From Alligator mississippiensis (Eukaryota; Chordata; Crocodylia; Alligatoridae), in NCBI RefSeq assembly GCF_030867095.1, contig NC_081824.1, positions 148,519,433 through 148,583,432 on the forward strand: a DNA stretch of 64,000 bases, in the 5' to 3' direction. The translations under genes were made by a program, and so were the position numbers. The notes beneath the pieces were generated by a model, which saw only the letters and a program-made list of their open reading frames with translations, did no database searches and was not told where the DNA came from. Every line of letters starts with the position of its first letter. Position 1 is the first letter of the stretch. This document shows positions 12,081 to 25,908 of the stretch, piece by piece.

Positions 12081-12789
12081 CCTGAGTGACTCTCTAGGAG
12101 GTAGAATCACTTTGAGTTTGCCCAGCCTGGTGCCAATGTTTCATAGAGGAGAGATGCCATGATTAAATGCTTTTGCTGGAGGCAGTGGATTCTGCTGAAA
12201 ACAAGAAGAAAAATGGTAGGAATGGTCAAAAAGTGAAAATGAAGTGAAATGTTGCTTTTCCTTTTATCACATTATTGGGCTATGGGCTTAACTAAACTAG
12301 AACATCGTGAATATTAGTTTGAAATTAGTAAGAAATTGTAATGAGCAATTCACTTACAGGGCACAAATATGCATCTTTTCTTTGGGTTGGACTGACTTGC
12401 ATTGAAGGCAACAGGAAAGCTGTCATGGATGGGAGTAGGATCAGGCTTTGATAAGGTAGTTAATGCTCATGTTTAGAGGGACACAACTAGTTCTAGTTCA
12501 AGAATTTGGACAGGTAGCAAACTCTTATAAAATCTCTGTGCTGTTCAAGTATCATCATTAAAAAGTTGTGTTGGGCTTTTTACAGTCAGCAGCATTACGC
12601 TGCGCTTGTACCTTGCCCTTCTAATAAGGAGGTATTTCCAGTGAGACAGTCCCTGAAGGCCTATCTAACTTCATTGTCTAAGTGCCATCAATGTGAGGAA
12701 AAGATAAATGTGAATTAACAAAAATGTATTTGATCCCTGGTGCTAAGAGTGCAAGAGTGTTTTAAATGAGCTGTGTGTCCCCTGAACTT

Positions 12790-12861
12790 GCTGTTGTGGT
12801 TCAGTGGCAGCATCCATGTCTACCACGTGGGAGACCTGGGCTTGATCCATGCATGCAGCTA
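12790..12861 (+). repeat. tRNA-Gly-like pseudogene or SINE head
   Basis: About 50 of 70 positions match the general vertebrate tRNA-Gly(GCC) pattern by eye, including the A-box stretch tggttcagtggcag, the anticodon arm ctaccacgtggg and a degraded T arm. The anticodon position reads ACC instead of GCC, and the acceptor stem no longer pairs well, so this is not a working tRNA. Many differences are transitions, as expected for an old copy. Confidence 0.5.
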
Positions 12862-15764
12862 TAGCCATTTGAGATGCTGAATATCTGAACTCATTCTGGC
12901 CTTTAGATCCTGTCTCAATGGTCTAAAGTGAGGATGGGGGGTTTGGGTAGCCCCTACTCCTCCCTGGGCGTGTCAGGTCTGGATGAACTCTCACTTATAC
13001 ATCATGATCCAGAAGGATTGACACTTGCCTACTACGTGCTCCCTGACCCCAGTTACCATACAGGAGGGGTTTAAAAGATAGCAAATGGCTAATTAGGGGT
13101 AGGAATGATATATTTTTAAAAAATCTATCTATTGGACCACATAGTATCTATAGTTTGAGGGGTTGTGGTGGAGGGGAGGAGTTTGACAAATGTCAGTTTT
13201 TTGCCATATTTTCCCATGTTCTCTGATAACCGTTGACATTCTCCTTCCCATCATCGAGGCCCCTTCTGTCCCTACTATCCTGTGATCTTCACATAAGCAA
13301 AGAGGATGGGACCCTCACAGGTTGTCTTGTATGCAGTGAACCAGGCTCAGCCCCTTAAAACCAAGATAGATTTGTCAAATATTGCATTTACTTACTACTT
13401 AATAGTAAGCAAAAACAGATAAGTTGGTGATAAAATACCATTGATGGCTAAAGTAGGTGAATGGGGGGCCTGTAGTGAGGCACCACAGTCAGTTTTTCCA
13501 GAGGCGTGAAAACCTATGACACTTGGCCTAGGAAAACTGAGCCCAGGTATAGATGGAAGTACTTGAAATTAGTTGAAGGTGCTGCCCTAAATTAGCATGT
13601 AAGGAGTAGGTATATGCTGGTTGTGTCCTGTAGTTTCAAAATGTTGCCAAAATTCATCTGATGAGCTGGTGCAAATTATATAAAATCACCCAGAAAAGAG
13701 CTGACCAGAACAGCTTTTCTTCATTTGTCTCTAGTGCAAGAGCACTTCTAAGAAAGCATGGGTCCAATCCTCCAACATGCTGACCATTTCCTGTGAGGAA
13801 ATACAGTCCCAAGTACTCACTGGCATGAGCAATAGGCAAAGCCTTTCAAGATATCACTGGAAATACTCAGCACTGTACATGATTAAGCCTCAAAACAGCT
13901 AGATATGTTCCACCTATTCTTTAGCACTTGGCCTAAATGAATCTGGCCCATATAACATGGAAATGATTGGATGTGGCCCATATACTACAGAAATGTGATT
14001 TTATTTACATGGCAGTGTAGCCAAGGCCTTAGAATATAGCTTTCCACAGATGTCTTCTGCTTGTGATATAGACTGCTTAAGCTTAAGTTATACTAGTCCT
14101 TATTTTTGCCTCAGGGATTGGCTCCTGAGTAGTTGTCCCTTGAGTTGGTGTTGACAGGGGATTACACAGTGGCTGACTATTACAGGGAAGATGCTTTATT
14201 CTCCTCTGGAGAAGGAGAACAACCTAAGACAGAAACAAAGCATGGCTTTGCAATTAATGTGAATCTTCCATCCCCAACCCTTTCCCATAACTTTCAATCA
14301 GTTTTCTAAAGATGCATAAACATCCATTAAAATACTGCAAAGAAACCAAGACAAAAAAATCTACATATGACAAATGAACTCTGGGTTGCATAGCCTACAA
14401 GCAAAAATCACCAAAGTGTAGCCTACATGATTAAAATGACTGAGCCATCATATATTTCCCATTCTTTTTATGGGTGTGGGAGGAAGAAAGAGTGAGGAAA
14501 GTTACTCAAATAGCATCTCACACTTCCATTTTAAATATCACAAACCATGGAAACTAGCTGGTTTTATAAAACAAAACTTTTGCTTGATTAAAGCCATTCA
14601 GTGTCAACAGCAGTTCAGATTCTGTAGTCTTTCATCTCGCCCTTGCTGTAAACTAGCTTTTGTGATTTCCCCCACCCAAGTATAAATATACGGTGCTTAC
14701 TTTCAGAAGTCAATACAAATGAAGGGTTAAGTGTCAAAACATTGCAAGATGCTATTGATGATATTGTATAAACACGGTTTATATCATGATTTGTAGAATG
14801 ATACTGGGGTATGCTTTGTATCATCAAGATATTTGGGGTAAAGATCTTTAAGTCAGGCATTCATTAAAAGTAAGGGAAGTACCAGTTAGGCAAGAGCATC
14901 AGGTAGAAACCTTTCAGAAAGAGGACATAGAAAATGGAGCAGATGGGGACAGGAAGGCTTTTCTCTCTTCTGCTGAATTTGGCTTCGTACAGCATGTAAT
15001 TCTGAGTGTTGAAGCTCTTTGTTTGTCAGAGTATGCAAACTGCTTCAAAGAATTAAGAACGTCAGTGTGATATGCAGACCACATTCTATGCACAGCACTT
15101 CTTCCAAGGAGTTTTTTTCACATCTTGTTGAGACTCATATTTGAAAAAGGTTCATTATAACGTGTAACATTGATCTAACATTCACTACAGCTAAAAGCCG
15201 ATGTGAAATCTTGCTCTATTACAGTCTGCTCCGTCGTGGAAAACTCCACTATAAGGGCTTGCAGGAACTCTGACCCTGTTGCTTTTTATCTCAGCTCATT
15301 TGTGTGCTTGACGAGAAAGGGAACAATTTCAAGAAATCGCTCTCCTGTTTCCCTTTTTGTGTGCAGTAGCTGTGCTTTAAGCATCCCTTCTAATGCCTGT
15401 TCTCATTTCTCTTCGATTAATAGGTATTTTAAGAACACAGACTTCTCTAGAGTTCTCAATGTCACTAAATAATTGATTCAGCAATACCATTATTTTACAT
15501 TCTTAGACATTTCATAGAGAAAAACAGGTAGTTCTCTGCTGCCACAGTAACATGAAGGGCACTGACTCAAAACCAGCATCTTCATTCCCCACCTTTGAGA
15601 CCCTAGCTCCTCTTCTAGCAGAGGGGTTTATTCTACTAAGCATTACCCTTGTGGGTAATGAGGGCTCTCCTAGCTCAATCCTATGCTTCCTTAGGGATGA
15701 GCGGTCATTCCTGGAGCTGATTTTAGTAGAGTGAGGATTAAACTGCACTGTAACTTTTTTGCAC

Positions 15765-15990
15765 TCCTATAATGCCTTCCATTCAAGGATCTTAAAGTGC
15801 TTTAACAATGTGAACGCTCATGCATTAGCCCTCCCCACAACTTTGTGACAGGGACAGATAGTATGAACACCGTCATTGTATATATGGGAAACTGAGGCCC
15901 AAAGAGGGTCACCCAAATGTGCCTAGGAAAAGGAAATAAGATTCAGTTTTAAGACTCCTACTCCTAACTATTAGGACTGCAGGCAAGGCT
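15765..15990 (-). repeat. MIR/CORE-SINE relic
   Basis: The stretch gggaaactgaggcccaaagagggtcac is close to the reverse complement of the well-known MIR core segment (ctcagtttcc). It is preceded by cattcaaggatcttaaagtgctttaac, which also occurs in shorter form near 21400. Old amniote SINE on the minus strand. Confidence 0.6.
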
Positions 15991-16724
15991 GAAGTGGTTG
16001 ATAGCTTCTGCTCATAGGCCCCAAACTCAAAATAGGTGCATTTTTCTAAACTAGAAAAAATAAATGACATGAAAATTAGCAAGGATAATTTTCCTCTTCC
16101 CCCCTCAAGAATAGAAGCTGAGTGACTTGAAGTTACAAGACTCATTTTGCTTTTCAGAGCTTTTGCTTGTGATTCTGAACTAAAACATTAACTGAAATCA
16201 AGGGAAAGATTTCATTGAAATCATTGGGGTTTAAAAAGAGACCTACTGACTTGCATGGGGGAGCTAGAGCAGAGACCATCCAAGGCACAATGACAACCCA
16301 GTGAAAGCTGTAGACTGTGAAGCCTGTCCCCAGATGGGCTTACAAACAAATGTCTCTAGTAAAAATTAGTCTAGGCTGGGAATAAACATGAAGTCTTCCA
16401 TCCATCTCTGCTGGGGAAATCTCTATGGAGCTACCTTGTGCTAGCTCTGAAGCACAACTAGCGGGTCCAAAAAGAACTCATTTAAGAGATGAGCGTGTGA
16501 AGCATCAAGAGAATGAGAGCAATGTTCGTAGAGGGAAGCAGCTTCATTGTATGTTATATTTGGGTACGTGTTTGGCCTGCTTCAAATAGGAAGCTTTGCA
16601 AATAATACTGTTCTGTCACCTGTGCAAATATAATCCCAGTCACCATGCTGTTTAATGTGTTCCTCCTTGTCGGGGCCTTGCCCATACCATTCCATTTTTG
16701 TTTTGTCCACAGAATAAGTGAAAA

Positions 16725-16945
16725 CTAGAGATAGAAAAAGCCCTGCCAGGTTGTCTTGTCCCTGGGATATTTAAAACTCAGCTCTGCTTTAACCTATCAA
16801 TAGGGTTTTTCTACTTCTCTTGGGAGACTGTTCTGTAGCCTAGTAGATCTCACCATTAAGAAGCTTTTCCTGATACTGTACATTTTTCTTTGCTTAATTT
16901 CACCCTTTTCTATACCCTTGCATCATGTTGAATCACCTGTTCTTG
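16725..16945 (-). mobile_element. Old CR1 LINE 3' fragment
   Basis: The + strand text ctacttctcttgggagactg, cctagtagatctcacc and aagaagcttttcctgata is the antisense of the conserved end of old amniote CR1/L3-type LINEs. No ORF survives. Confidence 0.6.
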
Positions 16946-19900
16946 GCCTACACCTGTCTATGTAGATGGTCACTCTGGAAAGAGAAATAATAGAGACAGA
17001 GTTGGCCTTCTCTCTATTTTTTAAATGTTCTCTAAGTAAAACAGGGTATTGTTTTCCAAGGCTATACTTAAAGCAATCACTGTGAGAGTATTGCCTGCTT
17101 AGCCCCACTTGTGCTGCCTATTGGGTTCAGGTGGACCCAAGACAAAGATATCAGAGGTACCACACCCACAAATACACTTAGCATGGCTGCAGAATTTACC
17201 ATAAATGTGATTTTTCTGCCAGATGGGACCTTGACGTCTTCTGTTCTGCCCTCATACACTCCCCAGTGACCCTATTGAAACTGTTAGGTGTCATAACACG
17301 GCCTTAAATGGTAATATATTTGTCTCACTCTTATGAAATAATAACTGCTTGTATTAGATGTCAAGGTGGTTCATACAATGTGTAGTGTGCAAAGCCATCA
17401 AACTATAAACACAGTCCTCTGCAGGAGCACTCCTTGAATGTTACTGCAGACATGACCCTTTGTTAATATGTATGGGATCTGGAAGGACAACCTAGGTGTA
17501 ATAGAGAAGACATCCTTACCCTTTGAGCCTGCTAGTTGAGGCCTGAATGGAACTAGTGGAGTGAACAAAGAAAGATAACAAGGAGTTTGGGATCCAGGCT
17601 CCCTTGACTATCAAACCTTTGTGGGAAGAAGCTGAGAGATACTCAAAGCTGTGTCAGGTCCTAGACAAACCAGGGACTCTAGACAGAGCCACAGGCAGAA
17701 AAACAAGCTTGCCCAGCGTGAGGCCTCAGGAGGAGTAAGGATGGGAAGTGTTCCCAGAATATTAAGACCCTTAAAAAAAAACGAAGTGAAATACTTTTAC
17801 CTCAGCCAGTTGTTCTTGGATAGGCACATCTGTTGGAAGCAAAGTAGTTAAATCTGTGTTCACTGATCTCAAAAGACCGAGGGCAAAAATAAGGATAGAG
17901 CCCGGGTCCACTAGGTTCCTCTTCCCAAATCCCATCCCACTCCCTCTTAGAGTAACACTGTGGTATTGTCCTCCAATTACTCTGTCAAAGTATGTACAAA
18001 AAGTGAAGAGCTCATGCCTCACCACAAACTCAAAAAAAAAATTGCTTTTATTTGATGGAAACAAGATGCAAGCGGCTGATCATTCAGTTGGAATTAATAG
18101 TATTAATACAATTAATAATTATATTTCATTCTTCACTTTACCAGCTAACTTTGTATCTGGTATGTTGAATTCAGAGGCAAAACAATTTAACCAAGTGGAA
18201 GAAAGTTGAATACAAAAGAAAAAAGACATAGCGGTTAAAAACAGCTGTCTGATTTTCCCCTGGGACAAACCTTTTATCCTGGGATCCTAGAGACTGACAA
18301 GCCCATTTGTCCTATCTTACTTCCCTGTGAAGTATCCAAATTAACACTTTGCCCCAGAACAGCCTGCATTTGTTCGACTGCCATTCAAGCTGTGTGTGTA
18401 AAACAACAGACTGCTCTAATGCGAGTCAAAGCCTGGGACAACCAGCTGTGGGATAATCCCGGCATCTGGATTTAGCAAAAGTTAGGCCAAACATTCCCTT
18501 GATGTAATACCATTGAGGTCACTGATAAAATTGGACCATGAATAAATCTGAGCCAGCATATGGTGAGATCATCAATGGACTCTAGAAATAATGAACAAGA
18601 AACTAACAGAAAAGCACATTGGTAAATATCAGATGAAAGGATTAAAGGCTGGAAACTCAAAGGGAGAGATTCCAGCTGTTCTGCTCCAATGGCTGCCCTT
18701 CTAATATGCAGGATGGCTCACTTCTATTCTTGGTTTCATTTAAATAAAAATCCAGGGAAGTTATAGCCTTCAGCACAGTCAGTGCAGCTGCTTTAGCTAT
18801 AGAAAAATCATCAGTGGTGTCACTGTATGCCTCTGCTTGTACTGCAAAAGTTCAGTGATCATAGACGTCAGAGGCTCTGGGTAGTTTGGAGATAGCTGGT
18901 AAAAGAAACAGCAGGACTAACAGGAACAGTAGAGACGGCTACAGTTCTTTACCAGTATTTTTTTAAGCTGTGCAACTTGCATTCCATCAAATGAAGTGAT
19001 TGTAGAGCACGCAAGGATAGTATGTAGCAAATGTTTTCAAAACACGACTATTGTCAAGCTCCATTCACTGCACCCAGACAATTGCAATTTGGTACAAAAC
19101 TTCCCCAAACTAAAGATTTCAGTTTGGAAATGTAAACATCACAGAGTAAAACCCACGGTGCCGTTTATTTTCTTCTTTTGTTTAGAAACTTCTTGGAGCA
19201 ATTTTATAATCGATACAGTCTTTCAGGAAATGCATGTATGTGGCCCTGCTTCAGGGTAAGGTCCACAGCAGTATTTCTGCGTTGGGGGTGGGGAACTCCT
19301 TTTGTGACACTGGTTTTTGTTCTACACAAAGGCACGCTTGCAATAAATTTTTACAAGTTTTGTACACCATGAGCTAAATTCTGAGTTCCAAAAATGTGAC
19401 GTGTGGCAACAACAACAAACTGGATTTATAGTATCACTCTGATATCTTGTCATGTGATTTTATTTCTTCAACAAAGTTTGTTTACAATCAACAACTTTGA
19501 AATACAGTCAAATATATTACTGGTTGCCTCTCGCTGCCTCGTTCTTTCCTGGGGTGGGGAGTGGGGGATGTGAAAGGACGTCAAGAGACTCCCGTTGGGC
19601 ATGTTCTGTTTCCTCACTTTAAAATGATAATGAGCCAAAATTTGAAAGCCTTATACAGTTTTTACTTGGGTGAAATGTTATTGGAAGCTTTACTAGAAAC
19701 AACCAAATGCTAGAGGTCTGTATACACATCACACCCTTTGTCCTGGAAAAGGGCCCTCAGGCCCAATGGTATAATCTCACACCATCCCCAAGGGCTTTCC
19801 ATGACATCAGTGACCTGATCAGTGTGTGGCATGGGAAGAAGGTTGCACACATTTTTCTTACACCAGTCATATAGGCTTCCTCCTTGAAAGATAACAGGTC

Positions 19901-20257
19901 CCTATCTTCACAGATATGTTACAGATACTATCCCCCTGTGAAGATGAAGGTTTATGAGCTGTGTGTGTGTACATGTATATATGTACATGTAAAACATGCC
20001 TTAGCAAACAGCGCTGTGGGAGTGCTGATGAGTTTCAGCTGATTGCAGGAGCAGCAAAGCTGAGTGGCTTGTCTTCAAGTCAGCAACTCACTGTGAACCA
20101 AGCAAATTGCAAACCAACCAGATAGGAATGATCCAGGCTCCACTGTAGCATCTTGGTGATCCTTCCTTGCACCAGTCATCCATGTTATCCTTCAATGGTG
20201 CACTGGTGAGCCTCACATCAGCATGTCTTGAGATGCCGAAGAGAAAAAGGAATCAAT
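16946..20257. other. Intergenic sequence with no recognised gene
   Basis: I see no coding exon, RNA gene or clear repeat body here. A small palindrome (tacatgtatatatgtacatgta) lies at about 19970-19992. Several ORFs of 60-117 codons, such as the one at 17856-18209, lack recognisable domains and overlap ORFs on the other strand. Confidence 0.5.
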
Positions 20258-20511
20258 GGGTGCATCTGCACGTTCGTTAATGAATTGTAATTAGGGTGCA
20301 TTAAGTTTAGTACCTGCAGTTACAGGTACTAACATAATGTGTTGTAATTAGCACTACTGCACTTTAGCACCAGCACACACTTTTTGGTGATGTTAATGCA
20401 CAGTAGATTAATTCTACCGCACATTAGTGCATTAGCATGGGTTTTGCCTGCCACACTAATGTGCAGTAGAATTAGTCTACTGTGCTTGTAATATCTCATG
20501 TAGATGTGCCC
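20258..20511. mobile_element. Palindromic MITE-like element, copy 2
   Basis: The left end gggtgcatctgcacg and right end catgtagatgtgccc form imperfect terminal inverted repeats. The flanks both show AAT directly next to the element (aat|ggg and ccc|aat), compatible with a 3-bp target duplication. Inside, a hairpin gttagtacctg/caggtactaac-like core and tgcacagtaga words link it to the copies at 818 and 62998. Confidence 0.7.
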
Positions 20512-20750
20512 AATGAGTCCAGAGACTACCTGCTGCTGGCCCCAGTTCCTCGTGCATGAGATCCACAGGATGCATCAGCCAACTGCCCACCATTTCCTGT
20601 AAAGGGAAGGGAAATCCTGCTGCTTCCTCCATACAGTAAGTATCTATCATCTATATTGCACACAGTGACTTTCATAAGGAAGAGCTAGGAGCCAACCTCC
20701 ATTTTTGCTTCAAAACCATAGGTCCATCTAATGTCCTAAAAAAAGTCCAC

Positions 20751-20960
20751 AGTCATAGAAAGGTAGAGCTGATAGGGATCTCAAGAGATCGAGCCTATAG
20801 CCCTTTCCTACACCATGCCCTAAGGTATCCACTAGCTGCAGAAGTAGCATAGCCGTTTTCTCCTAGGACATTTGATCATGCTAACTTTTTAGGAACAGGA
20901 ACAAAAATCTTAGAATTCACTTGTTCTAAACAGTTGTAACACATTCTACTTCCCGGTGTG
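20751..20960 (-). mobile_element. CR1-type LINE 3'-end fragment
   Basis: The + strand text agtcatagaaaggtagagctgatagggatctcaagagatc is the antisense of a common sauropsid LINE 3' end. The rest is too degraded to follow with confidence, and the far boundary is a guess. Confidence 0.45.
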
Positions 20961-23900
20961 TGGAAAACAATATAATCAGGAACAGCGTGTAAACAGTCTA
21001 TATAAGCAGAGCTATAAGAAACAATATAAATACTCTTAAAAATGCTAACTGAATAGCATGAAGAATTTCATTTGATAGATTGTGAAATCCAGAATCCAAC
21101 TAATGCCAAAACCAAAATGCACGCATAGCTTCAGTGCTATCATTTAAAACAATGGCATCTATTTATAGCATACCAAATGCTTGCACTAACTCACTTTCCA
21201 ATTAAATTAACCTAGAGAATTGCCAATGAAGACTTCCAGTAATTCACCCTTTTTAACTAAACTAAGATTTCTGTTTTCCATTGCTTTCCGTAATGGTCCT
21301 CTTCTACTTTTCTATCTGCATGTAGAGAGAGGGAACATGTCAAGTCAGTCACATAAGTGCTACAAAACCAAGTCTCAGGCACTTTTATAAAGCACCTCTC
21401 ATTCAAGGATCTTAAAAGCATTTAGCACACATTGATAAATTAAGCTTCAATCAGCTAGATAAGTTATCTCCACTTGTATGCATTTCTATGATTCAATTTC
21501 AGTATCTGGTAACAGCTCTGAGCAATACATTTTGCTTTGCAACCTTTGGCTTAACAAAATTACATGCAACTCTGAGAGGTAAGATATGAACCTAAGGACA
21601 CCACATTCAGCAGCAAACAAGGCTCTGATACATAGGTGCCTATCCAGAAGGGTCCCAACAACTGCCCCAAACTGTCTCTGGCCTCACACCCTCTCACCTC
21701 ATCATCTTTATATGCTCTTCAGATCCTTCTGCCTTACTGTTCCCTGTATTGTCCCCTTTGTTTCTCTGCTTCCCACCTTCACATGCTGCCTGCTCCTTCC
21801 TTAGACCAGCATCTCTGTGACATTTTGTCCTCTACGCAATGCTCCTTCCTTGCTAACCCATTCTTCTAGCAACCTGTCCTACCATATCCACATCAGTTCC
21901 TGCCAGCCAGTATGTCTCAGATATGGTCCAGAATCTGCTTACAAAAACCACCATGGACTAAGCAAGTTTACATGGTGAACCATTGCTCACACTGACTAGG
22001 AAATCTCTAAATCACTCTCTCCCATGCTCCTATTCCTTTGCCTGGCCTCACTAGGAGTTCTGCTTTCCATTTCCACTTTTGGCATCAGCAACAGTGCTGG
22101 CAAGTTTGTGGTTCCCATTTCAGTGTTTCTTTGTGGAGTTTGCACCTCATGAAAGGCTCCATGTTGATAGCCTTAAAGACTAGAGTCTCCTCATTTACAA
22201 AGCAAGACAAGTATCTGTACAAGCTTTCTGCAGTTATTGAGTTCAGGGACCTGAACCAGAACCACCAGCCGTGAGGGTGGTGACAATCCAGCATTCAGCT
22301 TTGGTCATCTTTGCGAAGATTACCAAGGAACGTGACATTAAGTGCCTAGTGAGATAGGGGCTCTGCATTGAAGGACAATTGTTTCTTACAAACTGGAGTG
22401 AGAAAAATGAGTCTCAGTTCACATAGGCCAAAGAGTCAAACCATGTTCAATTTCAAATCACTGTGATCCTGGACTTGGTTTTGAACCTCAAAAGGAAAGG
22501 TTCAATGTTCCTCTATGAGCCCTCAAGTCACGTAGCCTCCCAAAAGACAATGGCTTTAAACAAAGCAGGTTTTAAACTTCTTGCTTGTGTCCAGCAGCAA
22601 ACACAGCAAAGCTTCTCTGAAAGAAAAAATAGCAGCGGCAGTCACAAACCTGGATAAAGTTACAGGAGTGATATCAGTCCTCATGCTCCAGAACATAAAC
22701 TGATCACCAGCTGGATGCAGAGAGAGATTTTTTCCAGAGTACAGTATTACACAACTAAACATTATGGGAGAACACTTAGCTTTCTTCCGAGCTCTACAAC
22801 ACTGCTCTCTTGGAAACCACATAGTGGACTACACAGACAATTGGTATATTCCTATTACAGAGCTTATTTATCACTGGAAACTGTGGATTTTATATGTACA
22901 TACAAAGTCATACACGTATATGGGAGAACACAGTCTTCTCTTGGCAAGCTGGAAAATGCTGGTCTTCAAAAAGCTACAGCTCCACTTTCCTGTTTCAAAC
23001 TCAGCAGCATGTTTCCCTACACACACTCATGCTGCTGATGGCTAAAGCAAATCATTGTTTCCATGGCTTGGTCCTTTTTTGCACATCTCTTCTTCACTGG
23101 CTCCCATAGACGCTGCCTTCAGGAAGTGAAGGGGATTGAGCTAGGCATGCAACTAGGTAACATGCTTGTGTTGAGATAGCTGCATTTTATATTCTGATGC
23201 ACTGAATATTAAAGAGGGCAGAGGGTTGTCTTGTTCTGAAAGGAGAAGTCAAAACTGGCAACATTGTCAAACCAAAGGTAGTCAACAGTCCAGGGTCTAC
23301 AGCACGACTGAGCAATCAGTACTCTTCAGTGCTACAAGTCAGGGCTAACAAATAAATCAGCAGAGTAAAAGATAACTCATAGTTTTAACCAGGCATTGGA
23401 GCAATGCAACATAGTGCTGGGGAAACTCTCGTTATATTCCTGAAATGTATTTTAGTTGGTTGTCATATGAGGTGCTGAACATCTCTATTCACCCGATTTG
23501 TGAAGGTTGGTGGAATAAACAGCAATCAGACAAGTTTAAATGAGTCATCAATATTTATGAGGCTTTTCCTGCAATGCAGATGACAGCAGTCAATTTCAAG
23601 GCATTGTGTGCTAGACCAACCTTTAAAGCAGATTTTACACGGCAGTATACATTGCCCCTTGCTGTGATCCGAAAGAGAAGCCCGCACAACTCCCATATGA
23701 AGGGTCCTGAGTGATTCAATGCTGATGTGCTGGGAACTATGGCACTTCTACCATGTTACATTCAGGCCTACAGATCCAAGACTTTGAATCTTTCTCCTCC
23801 CCCTCCCTTTCTCCATGCTCATTGGCACCTTTCCTCCCCTCCCTTCACATTCCCATTCCCTGATCCCCCTGATTCCCATTCCCTGATCCCCTACACACTG

Positions 23901-24882
23901 CTGCTGCTTGTATCCCAGCTGCCTTCGGGGTGGGGGCAGCTCTAGAGCTGCTCCTGCCCTGCTGCAGGGGAGCCAGGCTCAACCAGGGATAGTGGCACAG
24001 TGGCAGTGGGCAGGTTCCTCCTCCCCGTGCCTGCTCCAGGGTTGGCAGGGAACACCAGGGGTCCTAAAGGGGATGTGTGTGCATTAGTGCACCACCCTCT
24101 CTCGCTTCCCCCCAATTTGCACTTGCATTCAGGATCATCTGGAGTCACTTTGTGGGAGCGTGCTCTCAGTAGAGACTCCCGACCTGCAGGGTGATGGGCT
24201 TGCCCCCCCTGAGAGGCACCTTGGGGAGGCTAGTGCCCAGTGCAAGGGATGTGTTTTTAACTGACTGAAACCTTTGCATTTGAGGCTCCACTGCAGCACT
24301 CCTTAGAGCCAAATCTCACTGGGGGAATGTGGAGAAAGTGACTGGAATTAGTCACCATGCTCATGCTATTTGGTACCCCACCAGAGAGCATAGCCATGGC
24401 ATGTTCTCCTCAGGCAAGGCCGTAAAATGGAAGTCATTTATCCGCCTTAGCACAGTGCTGGGATAATGCCAATAAACTTGCCCTCTTGCAGCAGCTGTTG
24501 GCACTGGCCCAGAACCTTGCAAAGCTGTCTGCATCACATTGGATTTGCTGGACAGCGTACAAGGAGCACCTCACTGTGACATTTCCTGGCCTAGCAGTGA
24601 GGGAATCAACCATGACTGCTGGCACTGGAAGCATGGGGCTAGACTGGAGGGAGCCTGCTCACTTGCAGCCTATCCTCAGCTCTGGAATAGGTGTAGTTTA
24701 TGCCACCCCCTAGCCTACAAGGCATAGGTCCTTGACCAGACCTTAGAAGGTGTAAGAGCAACATTGACAGAATTGCTTAGGCCCAACCTTTCTCTCCTCT
24801 TCTATTTCTTTCTAGACATATCTGTCTGCTGCCTCTTCTTGTTTCAGCTTTGCTGCTGCCAGTCATGGCAAACACCTTACCC
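20961..24882. other. Intergenic sequence with no recognised gene
   Basis: No gene was found. There is a short SINE-like echo near 21365-21430 (cattcaaggatcttaaaagc, also at 15780) and a C/T-rich stretch at about 23785-23900 with a duplicated ccctgatcccc unit. ORFs at 22715-23045 in three overlapping frames have no domain signature. Confidence 0.5.
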
Positions 24883-25071
24883 CAGGGGTGGGCAAAATGT
24901 GGCTTTCAGGCCAGATGCAGCCCGCCAGGCCATTCTATCCAGCCCACACGGCCCCTAAAAAAAATTTAGAAAATTAATATTTATCTGCCCCCGACTGCCT
25001 GTCATGCAGCCTTTGATGGCTTGCCAACACTCAGGAAGCAGCCCTCCACCAGAAATAATTGCCTGCCCCTG
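24883..25071. mobile_element. hAT-type non-autonomous transposon with 8-bp target duplication
   Basis: The terminal inverted repeats are caggggtgggcaa (24883-24895) and ttgcctgcccctg (25059-25071). The element is flanked by a perfect 8-bp duplication, ccttaccc, at 24875-24882 and 25072-25079. An 8-bp duplication with CAGGGGTGG-type ends is the hallmark of hAT elements. The 189-bp body has no ORF and reads like 'gtggctttcaggccagatgcagcccgcc', typical of short hAT derivatives. Confidence 0.9.
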
Positions 25072-25908
25072 CCTTACCCCCTTGCAGGCACTGCATACAC
25101 AAACATTTATTTCCCTCTAAATTCTCTCTTCTAATAACTCTAAGTTACTTGTAACACTATTGGGTATTGTGCTGGCAAATGAAAATGAGATTTACCAGTC
25201 AACGGTGTTGCTTCACACCTTCACAATAGCCTGCAACATTTTACAGAGTAGGAGAAGAGGGAGGTTTAGCCCTTGGATAATGAAAGAAATAGTAGTGAAC
25301 TGGATTCTTATTTTTTGTTGCTGCTGCTGTTCTTATAAGGAACTCATGCTTAACAAGTCAAATAACCTTGCATGTATTTGCAGTGTTTCCTTCTGGACAG
25401 GAATACAGGCTCTACAGTAACAGGGCAGAGTCAATGAGGTGGTCACAGGCACCTTACTTAACACAGGCAGTCGCAAAAAGACTTTGTTCTAAATTTAAAA
25501 CAAAGAAATGCATGTGATTGAAAGCCTGGAGTGTTTTCCAGTGCAAACAGGATTGCTTCCCTTCCATCCACATCAGGGGAGAGATTCTGTGCAGCACAGA
25601 ACAGGCCAGTCCCATGGCAGAACAGGGTTATGCCATCTTTTGCCACCCAGATGATAGGCTTCTGAAGAGGCTGGTGTGCCCCACATCAAGCATAAATTAG
25701 AGCAGCTTCCTATCTGCTTTAACTTACAGCAGCCCCTGGGGGCTGCCTGTGAGTTTCTTTGGAGCCTGAAGCAGTACAGAAGAATACTGGCAATACAGGG
25801 TTCAAGAGCCAGGTACTGGATGCATAAAAAATAATGAGGTTGGCTTAAAAAACACTTTCCCAACCCCTAGGCACCAAAGTGGCACACATGGGCCTGAGTG
25901 GGCTGGAA

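Larger units (their letters stand above)
12085..16724. other. Intergenic sequence after PGBD5
   Basis: No gene is recognised. It holds a tRNA-Gly-like SINE head (12790-12861) and a CORE/MIR SINE relic (about 15765-15990). ORFs of 60-90 codons here have no recognisable domain and overlap in many frames. Confidence 0.55.

Noticed and set aside
12790..12861. Functional tRNA-Gly gene
   Set aside because: Acceptor and anticodon stems are broken, the anticodon is changed and the B box is degraded, so it is listed as a relic only.
17856..18209. 117-codon ORF on the + strand between the genes
   Set aside because: It overlaps a 97-codon ORF on the other strand, shows no domain, splice or conservation signal, and fits chance length in AT-rich DNA.
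22715..23109. Three overlapping ORFs of 71-107 codons
   Set aside because: Several frames are open at once with no domain, start context or conserved motif; likely chance.
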